Assembly (NCBI RefSeq): GCF_001870435.1
Contig: NZ_MDDR01000057.1
Span: 186,001-250,000, forward strand
DNA: 64,000 bases
Direction of reading: 5' to 3'
DNA from: Pseudomonas costantinii
GTDB taxonomy: Bacteria; Pseudomonadota; Gammaproteobacteria; Pseudomonadales; Pseudomonadaceae
The notes under the pieces were generated by a model. The model saw only the letters and a list, made by a program, of their open reading frames with translations, searched no databases and had not been told where the DNA came from. A program made the position numbers and the translations under genes. Below, piece by piece: positions 55,327 to 64,000 of the stretch (positions within the stretch are counted from its first letter, which is position 1; the number at the start of each line of letters is the position of its first letter).

Positions 55327-56262
55327 ATGAATCTGAGCAAGGTCGACCTCAACCTCTTTATCGTCTTCGACGCGATCTACACCGAAGCCAACCTGACCCG
55401 CGCCGGGCAGATTGTCGGCATCACCCAGCCGGCAGTGTCCAACGCGCTGGCGCGTCTTAGGGAAACCTTCAACGACCCGCTGTTCGTGCGCACCGCCCAA
55501 GGCATGGTGCCCACGCCGATGGCGCAGAACATCATCGGCCCGGTGCGCAATGCGTTGTCGTTGCTGCGGGTGTCGGTGCAGGAAAGCCGGATTTTCAACC
55601 CGCAACAAGCGGTCAAGACGTATCGCATCAGCATGACCGACCTCACCGAGGCGGTGATTTTGCCGCTGTTGTTCCAACGCCTGCGCCGTCTGGCGCCGAC
55701 CGTGGTGATCGAAAGCTTCCTGTCCAAACGCCGCGAAACCACTAAAGAACTGGCCGCCGGGCGCCTGGACTTTGCCGTGGATGCGCCGCTCAACACTGAC
55801 CCGCAAGTGCGCCACGTCAAGCTGATGGAAGACCGCTATGTGTGCGCCATGCGCAAGGGCCATCCAATGGCGAGCAAGGACAAGCTGACCCTGGATGACT
55901 ACCTGTCGCTGACCCATATCCATATCTCCAGCCGCCGCAATGGCTTGGGCCATGTCGACCTGGCCCTGGGCAAGATGGGCATCCAGCGCAAGATCGCCCT
56001 ACGCTCGCAGCATTACCTGATGGCCTCGCAAGTGCTGCAACAGACCGACATGGTGATGACCGTGCCCGAGCGCTTCGCCCGGCGCCACGAACTGCACTGG
56101 TTCAATCTGCCGGTGAACGACGTGCCGCCGGTGGAAACCCATCTGTACTGGCACGAAAGCACCGACCAGGACCCGGCCAACCGTTGGATGCGTGAGCAGA
56201 TGATCGAGTTGTGCCAGCAGGTGACGGCGCATGAGAAAAAGTTGGATGGCAAGCAGGCTTGA
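55327..56262 (+). CDS. LysR-family transcriptional regulator
   Basis: This is a 311-residue regulator. The N-terminal winged HTH reads LNLFIVFDAIYTEANLTRAG then ITQPAVSNALARLRETFNDP, close to the NodD/LeuO-like subgroup. The co-inducer domain covers about residues 95-300. It is divergent from an acyl-CoA dehydrogenase across 151 bases holding an inverted repeat, so that gene is its likely target. The C-terminus is followed directly by the liuR control region. Confidence 0.9.
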   Translation: MNLSKVDLNLFIVFDAIYTEANLTRAGQIVGITQPAVSNALARLRETFNDPLFVRTAQGMVPTPMAQNIIGPVRNALSLLRVSVQESRIFNPQQAVKTYRISMTDLTEAVILPLLFQRLRRLAPTVVIESFLSKRRETTKELAAGRLDFAVDAPLNTDPQVRHVKLMEDRYVCAMRKGHPMASKDKLTLDDYLSLTHIHISSRRNGLGHVDLALGKMGIQRKIALRSQHYLMASQVLQQTDMVMTVPERFARRHELHWFNLPVNDVPPVETHLYWHESTDQDPANRWMREQMIELCQQVTAHEKKLDGKQA

Positions 56263-56270
56263 CCCGCCGC

Positions 56271-56300
56271 TTGACGTAAGCGTCAACCTGACATTAGCTT
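56271..56300 (+). promoter_or_regulatory. liuR promoter with LiuR-type box
   Basis: TTGACGTAAGCGTCAA (56271-56286) is an inverted repeat overlapping a -35-like TTGACG. TAGCTT at 56295 is a possible -10 with an 18-base spacer, longer than usual as for MerR-regulated promoters. The box resembles those upstream of liuA. Confidence 0.65.
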
Positions 56301-56327
56301 AGCGCCAAGACCTTCTTGAGCGCCCCC

Positions 56328-56720
56328 ATGAGCACGACCTACAGCATCTCCGACCTCGCACGCGAGCTCGACATCACCACCCGCGCCATTCGCTTCTATG
56401 AAGAACAGGGTCTGCTGGCCCCGGAACGCCGGGGCCAGGAGCGTATTTACTCGGCGCGGGACAAGGTCAGCCTCAAGCTGATCCTGCGCGGCAAGCGCAT
56501 CGGCTTTTCCCTGGCCGAATGCCGCGAGTTGATCGAACTCTACGACCCAACCGGCGGTAACCACATCCAACTCAACAGCATGCTGGCAAAAATCGCCGAG
56601 CGCCGAGAGCAGCTTGAGCAACAGTTGCTGGATATCGAACAGATGAAGCTGGAACTGGACACCGCCGAAGAGCGTTGCACCCAGGCCCTCGCGCATACCA
56701 TGAGCCAGGTTGGCGATTAA
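56328..56720 (+). CDS. liuR: MerR-family regulator of the liu genes
   Basis: This 130-residue MerR-type regulator starts at ATG 56328, giving STTYSISDLARELDITTRAI. The recognition part is RFYEEQGLLAPERRGQERIY, followed by a long dimerisation helix rich in Glu and Gln (LAKIAERREQLEQQLLDIEQ). LiuR homologs control leucine/isovalerate catabolism and respond to branched acyl-CoA intermediates. No cysteine metal site is present. It is 18 bases upstream of the HMG-CoA lyase gene, forming a two-gene unit. Confidence 0.92.
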   Translation: MSTTYSISDLARELDITTRAIRFYEEQGLLAPERRGQERIYSARDKVSLKLILRGKRIGFSLAECRELIELYDPTGGNHIQLNSMLAKIAERREQLEQQLLDIEQMKLELDTAEERCTQALAHTMSQVGD

Positions 56721-56738
56721 TCTCAGAAGGTAGCTGCC

Positions 56739-57638
56739 ATGTCCCTCCCCTCCCATGTCCGCCTGGTAGAAGTTGGCCCCCGCGACGGTTTGCAGAACGA
56801 AGCTCAACCTATCAGCGTGGCCGATAAGGTCCAGTTGGTGGACGCCCTCAGCGCTGCGGGCTTGAGCTATATCGAAGTCGGCAGTTTTGTATCACCCAAG
56901 TGGGTGCCGCAGATGGCGGGTTCCGCTGAGGTGTTTGCGCAAATTCAGCGCAAGCCCGGCGTGACCTATGGTGCCCTGGCCCCAAACCTGCGCGGGTTTG
57001 AAGATGCATTGGCCGCTGGAGTGAAGGAAGTGGCGGTGTTTGCGGCGGCGTCCGAAGCGTTTTCCCAGCGCAATATCAACTGCTCCATCAGCGAAAGCCT
57101 GGAGCGTTTTGCGCCGATCATGGCGGCGGCCAAGCAACACGGCATCAGCGTGCGCGGCTATGTGTCATGTGTGTTGGGCTGTCCTTACGAAGGCGAGATT
57201 GCGCCTGCGCAAGTGGCGGTGGTTGCGCGCGAGTTGTATGCCATGGGCTGCTATGAGGTTTCCTTGGGCGACACCATCGGCACCGGCACGGCGGGCGCTA
57301 CGCGGCGGTTGTTCGACGTGGTCGGGGCGCAGGTGCCACGGGACAAATTGGCGGGGCACTTCCATGACACTTATGGCCAGGCGGTCGCGAATATCTACGC
57401 CAGCCTGCTGGAAGGTATCAATGTGTTTGACAGCTCTATTGCAGGCCTCGGCGGCTGCCCTTACGCCAAGGGCGCCAGCGGTAACGTCGCCACCGAGGAT
57501 GTGCTGTACCTGCTCAATGGCCTGGGGATCGAGACGGGTATCGACCTGGACGCATTGATTCGCGCGGGCCAGCAGATCAGCCAGGTGCTGGGCCGCCCGA
57601 CCGGATCGCGCGTAGCGAAGGCGCGTAACGCCGTTTGA
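56739..57638 (+). CDS. liuE: Hydroxymethylglutaryl-CoA lyase
   Basis: This 299-residue TIM-barrel enzyme cleaves HMG-CoA to acetoacetate and acetyl-CoA, the last step of leucine breakdown. It is also called mvaB in P. putida. The active site is readable: R15 and D16 in VGPRDGLQNE, the metal histidines in GHFHDTYG (H207, H209) and C240 in AGLGGCPYAKGASGNV. GAAGG lies upstream of the ATG. In many Pseudomonas it is the last gene of liuRABCDE. Here it follows liuR directly and is separated from liuABCD by a small RNA and an acyl-CoA synthetase gene. Confidence 0.96.
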   Translation: MSLPSHVRLVEVGPRDGLQNEAQPISVADKVQLVDALSAAGLSYIEVGSFVSPKWVPQMAGSAEVFAQIQRKPGVTYGALAPNLRGFEDALAAGVKEVAVFAAASEAFSQRNINCSISESLERFAPIMAAAKQHGISVRGYVSCVLGCPYEGEIAPAQVAVVARELYAMGCYEVSLGDTIGTGTAGATRRLFDVVGAQVPRDKLAGHFHDTYGQAVANIYASLLEGINVFDSSIAGLGGCPYAKGASGNVATEDVLYLLNGLGIETGIDLDALIRAGQQISQVLGRPTGSRVAKARNAV

Positions 57639-57657
57639 GTAGCGCGGCTGTGACAAT

Positions 57658-57689
57658 GTGTTACCGCTCGCCTACATATCGAGTAACAC
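57658..57689. promoter_or_regulatory. Candidate CbrB enhancer site
   Basis: GTGTTAC (57658-57664) and GTAACAC (57683-57689) form an inverted repeat about 100 bases upstream of the sigma-54 promoter. TGTTAC half-sites are those I recall for the enhancer-binding protein CbrB. The position suits a sigma-54 activator. Confidence 0.6.
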
Positions 57690-57770
57690 GGGAACATATT
57701 TTGTCGCATTTGCTGAAGGCTATGTCCTACTAAAAAATCAAACCATTGATTTTAAAGGACTTTAAAAAGT

Positions 57771-57786
57771 TGGCACGGCTTCTGCT
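57771..57786 (+). promoter_or_regulatory. Sigma-54 promoter of the Crc-sequestering RNA
   Basis: TGGCACG-GCTT-CTGCT matches the -24/-12 consensus at nearly every conserved base, with GG and GC ten bases apart. Transcription should start near 57797. Confidence 0.88.
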
Positions 57787-57796
57787 ATCTCTATGG

Positions 57797-58168
57797 CATA
57801 ACAAGAATAAAAAGCGCCAAACCTAATAAAAATAAGACGAAACGACTCTGACATAACAAAAACAACACGGCAGAGACGCAGCTAACAGATTTTTTTGGAG
57901 AAGATGTGCTTCGCAGGGTACGGCGTGCCGAAACCCGCAACCGGTTAGAGAAAAATAAAACTACCTCAGGTAGCTACCCACTGGTTGGATCGATGACGAA
58001 GAAGCAGATCAGCGCTCAAAAAAATACGTTTGCTCTTGACCCCGGATGGGGGTCGCCAAAAACAGCGGTAAAGGGTAACGGTTGCCAAAAACAACAATAG
58101 ACCGCCCCTCAATAATAAAAAAAGAGCACGCAACGACAAATTAAAGGGGACCCTCGGGTCCCCTTTGT
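57797..58168 (+). ncRNA. crcY: CrcY/CrcX-type Hfq/Crc-sequestering small RNA
   Basis: This 372-base non-coding segment has the full layout of the CrcZ/CrcY family: a sigma-54 promoter, a CbrB-like upstream site, many unpaired A-rich motifs and an intrinsic terminator. A-rich motifs are at 57800-57814 (AACAAGAATAAAAAG), 57825-57836 (AATAAAAATAAG), 57855-57867 (AACAAAAACAACA), about 57950-57960, 58087-58099 (AAAAACAACAATA) and 58111-58124. Hairpins such as CTACCTCAGGTAG and GACCCC/GGGGTC separate them. These RNAs titrate Hfq/Crc and relieve carbon catabolite repression. From memory, crcY in P. putida also lies beside mvaB. Whether this copy is called crcX or crcY is uncertain. Confidence 0.85.
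58143..58166 (+). terminator. Terminator of the Crc-sequestering RNA
   Basis: AAAGGGGACCC-TC-GGGTCCCCTTT is a perfect 11-bp stem with a very short loop. It lies 15 bases from the stop of the convergent acyl-CoA synthetase gene and probably serves both. Confidence 0.9.
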
Positions 58169-58180
58169 GCTTTCTGGGCT

Positions 58181-59857
<1,677 letters not shown>

Positions 59858-59899
59858 AACGACCCCTTTTGTCTTTTTTGTAAGGTGGACGGCGGTTGC

Positions 59900-59957
59900 T
59901 TGACGTAAACGTAAACTACGATTGACAGCCTCGCAACGCAAGCTTACGTTAACGTAA
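59900..59957. promoter_or_regulatory. Divergent liuA/acyl-CoA synthetase promoters with two LiuR-type boxes
   Basis: TTGACGTAAACGTAA (59900-59914) and the perfect palindrome TTACGTTAACGTAA (59944-59957) are near-identical boxes, one toward each gene. For liuA, TTGACA at 59922-59927 plus TACGTT at 59945 form a -35/-10 pair with a 17-base spacer. The palindrome covers the -10. Confidence 0.75.
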
Positions 59958-59989
59958 AGGTGAGCGACCCTGTCCGGCGCTCAATCCAT

Positions 59990-60001
59990 ACAAAAACAAC
60001 G
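59990..60001 (+). promoter_or_regulatory. Hfq/Crc-type A-rich motif in the liuA leader
   Basis: ACAAAAACAACG lies 9 bases before the AAGGTG ribosome-binding site of liuA. It has the AAnAAnAA pattern of catabolite-activity motifs bound by Hfq with Crc, and nearly repeats the AACAAAAACAACA motif of the small RNA at 57855. Confidence 0.65.
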
Positions 60002-60021
60002 CTCACATTAAGGTGCCTGTC

Positions 60022-61185
60022 ATGAGTTACCCGTCCCTGAACTTCGCCCTCGGCGAAACCATCGACATGCTGCGCGACCAGGTGCAGTCCTTCGTGGCCA
60101 AGGAAATCGCCCCCCGCGCGGCACAAATCGACATCGACAACCTGTTCCCTGCCGACCTGTGGCGCAAGTTCGGTGACATGGGCCTGTTGGGTATCACCGT
60201 GCCGGAAGAATACGGCGGCGCCGGCCTGGGTTACCTGGCCCACGTAGTTGCCATGGAAGAGATCAGCCGAGGCTCGGCATCGGTGGCGTTGTCCTACGGC
60301 GCTCACTCCAACCTGTGCGTCAACCAGATCAACCGCAACGGCAACCACGAACAAAAACTCAAATACCTGCCCAAACTGATCAGCGGCGAACATATCGGCG
60401 CCCTGGCCATGAGCGAGCCGAATGCCGGTTCCGACGTGGTTTCGATGAAACTGCGCGCCGACAAACGCGGCGACCACTACGTCCTCAACGGCAGCAAAAC
60501 CTGGATCACCAACGGCCCCGACGCCAACACTTACGTGATCTACGCCAAGACCGACCTGGAGAAAGGTCCCCACGGCATCACCGCGTTCATCGTCGAGCGC
60601 GACTGGAAAGGCTTCAGCCGCAGCAACAAGTTCGACAAGTTGGGCATGCGTGGCTCCAACACCTGCGAGCTATTTTTCGATGATGTAGAAGTGCCGGAAG
60701 AAAATATCCTCGGCGTGCTCAATGGTGGCGTCAAAGTGCTGATGAGCGGCCTGGATTACGAGCGTGTGGTGCTCTCTGGCGGCCCGACCGGGATCATGCA
60801 AGCCTGCATGGACCTGATCGTGCCCTACATCCACGACCGCAAGCAGTTCGGCCAGAGCATCGGTGAATTCCAGCTGATCCAGGGCAAGGTTGCCGACATG
60901 TACACCCAGCTCAATGCCAGCCGCGCCTACCTCTACGCGGTGGCCCAAGCCTGCGAGCGCGGCGAAACCACACGCAAGGATGCCGCTGGGGTGATTCTCT
61001 ACAGCGCCGAACGCGCCACGCAGATGGCCCTCGACGCCATTCAGATTCTGGGCGGTAACGGCTACATCAACGAATTCCCCGCCGGGCGCTTGCTGCGTGA
61101 CGCCAAGCTGTACGAAATCGGCGCCGGCACCAGTGAGATCCGCCGGATGCTGATCGGTCGCGAACTCTTCAACGAAACCCGCTGA
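60022..61185 (+). CDS. liuA: Isovaleryl-CoA dehydrogenase
   Basis: This 387-residue FAD enzyme oxidises isovaleryl-CoA to 3-methylcrotonyl-CoA in leucine catabolism. The catalytic base is E247 in SGLDYERVVLSGGPTGIMQ, the position specific to isovaleryl-CoA dehydrogenases rather than the C-terminal glutamate of other members. FAD-contact segments are AMSEPNAGSDVVSM and WITNGPDANTY. The end reads QILGGNGYINEFPAGRLLRD. ATG 60022 has AAGGTG upstream; a GTG at 60013 is in frame but lies in the ribosome-binding site. It leads the liuABCD unit. Confidence 0.97.
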   Translation: MSYPSLNFALGETIDMLRDQVQSFVAKEIAPRAAQIDIDNLFPADLWRKFGDMGLLGITVPEEYGGAGLGYLAHVVAMEEISRGSASVALSYGAHSNLCVNQINRNGNHEQKLKYLPKLISGEHIGALAMSEPNAGSDVVSMKLRADKRGDHYVLNGSKTWITNGPDANTYVIYAKTDLEKGPHGITAFIVERDWKGFSRSNKFDKLGMRGSNTCELFFDDVEVPEENILGVLNGGVKVLMSGLDYERVVLSGGPTGIMQACMDLIVPYIHDRKQFGQSIGEFQLIQGKVADMYTQLNASRAYLYAVAQACERGETTRKDAAGVILYSAERATQMALDAIQILGGNGYINEFPAGRLLRDAKLYEIGAGTSEIRRMLIGRELFNETR

Positions 61186-61196
61186 AGGAGCGCACC

Positions 61197-62804
61197 ATGG
61201 CCACCTTGCACACCCAGCTCAACCCGCGCTCGGCGGAGTTTACCGACAACAGCGCGGCGATGCGCCTACAGGTCGACGCCCTGCACACCCTGCTCGCCCA
61301 CGTGCAGCAAGGTGGCGGCGCCAAAGCCCAGGAGCGGCACACCTCGCGCGGCAAACTATTGCCCCGTGAGCGGATCAATCGCTTGCTCGACCCGGGCTCG
61401 CCATTCCTTGAGCTCAGCCAACTGGCCGCCCATCAGGTGTATGGCGAAGACGTACCGGCCGCTGGCGTGATCGCCGGGATTGGCCGCGTGGCAGGCGTCG
61501 AGTGCATGATCGTCGCCAACGACGCCACGGTGAAAGGCGGTTCCTACTACCCGCTCACGGTGAAAAAACACCTGCGCGCACAGACCATCGCCGAGCAGAA
61601 TCGCCTGCCATGCATCTACCTGGTGGACTCCGGTGGCGCCAACCTGCCACGTCAGGATGAAGTGTTCCCGGACCGCGAGCACTTTGGGCGGATCTTCTTC
61701 AACCAGGCGAATATGAGCGCTCAAGGCATCCCACAAATTGCCGTGGTGATGGGCTCGTGCACCGCCGGTGGCGCCTACGTGCCGGCCATGGCGGACGAAG
61801 CGATCATGGTGCGCCAGCAGGCGACCATTTTCCTCGCCGGGCCTCCGTTGGTAAAAGCCGCGACCGGTGAAGTGGTCAGCGCCGAGGACCTTGGCGGTGC
61901 CGATGTGCACTGCAAGATCTCCGGCGTGGCCGACCACTATGCCGACAGCGACGAACATGCCCTCGCCTTGGCTCGGCGCAGCGTGGCCAACCTGAACTGG
62001 CGCAAACAGGGCGAGTTGCTGCAACGCACGCCGGTGGCGCCGTTGTACAGCAGCGAGGAGCTCTACGGCGTGATCCCGGCCGATGCCAAACAACCCTTCG
62101 ATGTGCGGGAAGTGATCGCGCGGCTGGTGGACGGTTCGGTATTCGATGAGTTCAAGGCGCTGTTTGGCACCACCTTGGTATGCGGCTTTGCGCACTTGCA
62201 TGGCTACCCGATTGCGATCCTGGCCAACAACGGGATTCTGTTCGCTGAAGCCGCACAAAAGGGCGCGCACTTTATCGAACTGGCCTGCCAACGCGGGATT
62301 CCCCTGTTGTTCCTGCAAAACATCACCGGTTTTATGGTCGGCCAGAAGTACGAAGCTGGCGGCATCGCCAAGCATGGCGCCAAGCTAGTCACGGCGGTGG
62401 CTTGCGCCAAGGTGCCGAAATTTACGGTGATCATCGGCGGCAGCTTTGGTGCCGGTAACTACGGCATGTGCGGTCGCGCTTATGACCCGCGCTTTTTGTG
62501 GATGTGGCCGAATGCGCGCATTGGCGTAATGGGCGCCGAACAGGCGGCGGGCGTGCTGGTGCAGGTCAAGCGTGAACAGGCCGAGCGCGCAGGCGCCGAG
62601 TTCAGTGCAGAGGAAGAAGCCGCGATCAAGCAACCGATCCTCGACCAGTACGAAACCCAGGGCCACCCTTACTACTCCAGCGCACGCCTGTGGGATGACG
62701 GTGTCATCGACCCGTTGCAGACCCGTGACGTGCTGGCCCTGGCCCTGTCCGCCTCGCTGAATGCCCCCATCGAGCCGAGCCGCTTCGGCGTGTTCCGCAT
62801 GTAA
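61197..62804 (+). CDS. liuB: Methylcrotonyl-CoA carboxylase, carboxyltransferase (beta) subunit
   Basis: This 535-residue subunit moves the carboxyl group from biotin to 3-methylcrotonyl-CoA. It has two crotonase-like halves. Motifs include HTSRGKLLPRERINRLLDPG near the start, VMGSCTAGGAYVPAMADEAI and IIGGSFGAGNYGMCGRAYDP, which build the oxyanion holes. The AAGGAG ribosome-binding site is 6 bases from the ATG, 11 bases after liuA. The partner biotin subunit is liuD, two genes on. Confidence 0.97.
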   Translation: MATLHTQLNPRSAEFTDNSAAMRLQVDALHTLLAHVQQGGGAKAQERHTSRGKLLPRERINRLLDPGSPFLELSQLAAHQVYGEDVPAAGVIAGIGRVAGVECMIVANDATVKGGSYYPLTVKKHLRAQTIAEQNRLPCIYLVDSGGANLPRQDEVFPDREHFGRIFFNQANMSAQGIPQIAVVMGSCTAGGAYVPAMADEAIMVRQQATIFLAGPPLVKAATGEVVSAEDLGGADVHCKISGVADHYADSDEHALALARRSVANLNWRKQGELLQRTPVAPLYSSEELYGVIPADAKQPFDVREVIARLVDGSVFDEFKALFGTTLVCGFAHLHGYPIAILANNGILFAEAAQKGAHFIELACQRGIPLLFLQNITGFMVGQKYEAGGIAKHGAKLVTAVACAKVPKFTVIIGGSFGAGNYGMCGRAYDPRFLWMWPNARIGVMGAEQAAGVLVQVKREQAERAGAEFSAEEEAAIKQPILDQYETQGHPYYSSARLWDDGVIDPLQTRDVLALALSASLNAPIEPSRFGVFRM

Positions 62805-62819
62805 ATGGAGCTGTACCCC

Positions 62820-63626
62820 ATGAGCGATTTCAATACCCTCGAACTGATCACCGACAGCCGTGGCTTTGCCACGCTGTGGCTCAGTCGTGAAGCCAAGAAC
62901 AACGCGTTCAACGCCGAGATGATCCGCGAACTGATCATCGCCCTCGACCACGTACAGGGCGATCCTTCCCTGCGCTTTCTGGTACTGCGCGGGCGCGGCA
63001 AGCACTTCAGTGCCGGTGCCGATTTGGCCTGGATGCAGCAATCGGCCGAGTTGGACTACCACACCAACCTGGACGACGCCCGTGAGTTGGCGGAACTGAT
63101 GTACAACCTGGCCAAGCTGAAAATCCCGACCCTGGCGGTGGTGCAAGGTGCGGCCTATGGGGGCGCGCTGGGGTTGATCAGTTGCTGTGACATGGCCATT
63201 GGCGCCGATGATGCGCAGTTCTGCCTGTCGGAAGTACGGATTGGTTTGGCGCCGGCAGTGATCAGCCCGTTCGTGGTTAAGGCTATCGGTGAACGTGCGG
63301 CCCGGCGCTATGCCCTGACCGCTGAACGTTTCGGCGGCCAGCGTGCGCGGGAAATCGGCCTGCTGGCGGAAAGTTACCCGGCCGGCGAGCTGGACCAGCA
63401 AGTGGAACTGTGGGTCGCCAATCTGCTGCAAAACAGCCCGGCGGCAATGCGTGCCAGCAAGGATCTGTTACGCGAAGTCGGCAACGGCGCCCTCACCCCG
63501 GCCCTGCGTCGTTATTGCGAGAACGCCATCGCCCGGATTCGCGTCAGCGCCGAGGGCCAGGAAGGGTTGCGATCCTTCCTGCAAAAGCGCCCGCCGAACT
63601 GGCAGTCGCAGGAGCCACGCCCATGA
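62820..63626 (+). CDS. liuC: Methylglutaconyl-CoA hydratase
   Basis: This 268-residue enoyl-CoA hydratase family enzyme converts 3-methylglutaconyl-CoA to HMG-CoA. The crotonase motifs are LVLRGRGKHFSAGADLAWMQ and VQGAAYGGALGLISCCDMAI, followed by FCLSEVRIGLAPAVISPFVV. The ATG at 62820 was chosen because GGAG lies 9 bases upstream. An ATG at 62805, immediately after the liuB stop, is in frame but has no ribosome-binding site. Its stop overlaps the liuD start (ATGA). Confidence 0.95.
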   Translation: MSDFNTLELITDSRGFATLWLSREAKNNAFNAEMIRELIIALDHVQGDPSLRFLVLRGRGKHFSAGADLAWMQQSAELDYHTNLDDARELAELMYNLAKLKIPTLAVVQGAAYGGALGLISCCDMAIGADDAQFCLSEVRIGLAPAVISPFVVKAIGERAARRYALTAERFGGQRAREIGLLAESYPAGELDQQVELWVANLLQNSPAAMRASKDLLREVGNGALTPALRRYCENAIARIRVSAEGQEGLRSFLQKRPPNWQSQEPRP

Positions 63627-64000
63627 GCAAATTGACCACCGTGCTGGTAGCCAACCGCGGCGAGATTGCCTGCCGAGTGATGCGCACCGCCAAGGCGATG
63701 GGACTGACCACCGTGGCGGTGCACAGCGCCATCGACCGCGATGCGCGCCATAGCCGCGAGGCGGATATTCGCGTTGATCTGGGTGGCAGCAAAGCCACTG
63801 AGAGTTACCTGCAAATCGACAAACTGATCGCCGCAGCCCAGGCCAGCGGCGCCCAGGCGATTCATCCGGGTTATGGCTTTCTTTCGGAAAATGCCGGATT
63901 TGCCCGCGCGATTGAAGCCGCAGGGTTGATCTTCCTCGGCCCGCCCGCCTCGGCCATCGACGCCATGGGCAGCAAATCGGCAGCCAAGGCATTGATGGAG
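63623..64000 (+). CDS. liuD: Methylcrotonyl-CoA carboxylase, biotin-containing (alpha) subunit, N-terminal part
   Basis: The first 126 codons of LiuD are present and run off the right edge. The biotin carboxylase N-domain is clear: TTVLVANRGEIACRVMRTAK, SREADIRVDLGGSKATESYL and AIHPGYGFLSENAGFARAIE, then the start of the ATP-grasp part (MGSKSAAKALME). The full protein would carry biotin carboxylase and the C-terminal biotinyl domain and pair with LiuB. Its ATG overlaps the liuC stop by four bases, with GGAG 9 bases upstream. Confidence 0.97.
   Translation, partial: MSKLTTVLVANRGEIACRVMRTAKAMGLTTVAVHSAIDRDARHSREADIRVDLGGSKATESYLQIDKLIAAAQASGAQAIHPGYGFLSENAGFARAIEAAGLIFLGPPASAIDAMGSKSAAKALME

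Noticed and set aside
57906..58100. A 64-codon open frame within the Crc-type RNA
   Set aside because: It spans A-rich motifs and hairpins of the RNA and has a poor start. The region is better explained as non-coding.

Overview
The window looks like the chromosome of a Pseudomonas of the P. fluorescens group. Evidence: G+C-rich codon use, a nuoL-M-N tail, a fused MrpA/B antiporter, a liu (leucine/isovalerate) locus, short TGTGGGAGC...GCTCCCACA repeats in many gaps, and a CbrB-type sigma-54 small RNA next to the HMG-CoA lyase gene. Most of the window is core or group-conserved chromosome. I see no insertion sequence, prophage, CRISPR array, rRNA or tRNA.

Layout. 1-3.4 kb: end of the NADH dehydrogenase I operon (nuoL', nuoM, nuoN). 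3.6-8.9 kb: arylamine N-acetyltransferase, two small conserved proteins, two MFS transporters and a DyP peroxidase. 9.0-11.8 kb: a GapN-like dehydrogenase and an FUSC membrane protein. 11.9-15.5 kb: one giant, lower-G+C gene for a 1217-residue protein of tandem beta-rich modules, the most accessory-looking item here. 15.8-21.6 kb: a TetR regulator divergent from a four-gene tripartite ABC exporter. 21.6-27.1 kb: a minus-strand sulfur-scavenging operon behind a sigma-54 promoter (sfnB, an orphan acyl-CoA dehydrogenase C-terminus, a DszA/NtaA-like monooxygenase, an AMP-binding/LivF-tail chimera and an FAD oxidoreductase). 27.2-28.7 kb: an XRE-cupin regulator divergent from a DMT exporter. 28.9-34.9 kb: a six-gene Mrp/Pha cation/proton antiporter.

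35-40.3 kb: HIT protein, cysS, glnS, ppiB and lpxH. 40.4-45.1 kb: MarR-controlled EmrAB-type efflux operon with its own outer-membrane lipoprotein and a tandem palindromic operator. 45.3-50.7 kb: tamB and tamA. 50.8-53.8 kb: GNAT, exonuclease III and a PstS/OmpA fusion. 53.9-56.3 kb: acyl-CoA dehydrogenase and a divergent LysR. 56.3-64 kb: the liu locus, split as liuR-liuE, then a CrcY/CrcX-like RNA, an acyl-CoA synthetase on the other strand, and liuA-B-C-D' running off the end.

How parts work together. The liu genes share palindromic TTGACGTAAACGTAA-type boxes. The liuA and acyl-CoA synthetase leaders carry A-rich motifs of the kind bound by Hfq/Crc, and the RNA that would titrate Hfq/Crc is encoded in the same locus. 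The sulfur operon would be switched on by sigma-54 during sulfate starvation. Much of the rest is export: two MFS pumps, the TetR-linked ABC system, EmrAB, a DMT exporter and Mrp.
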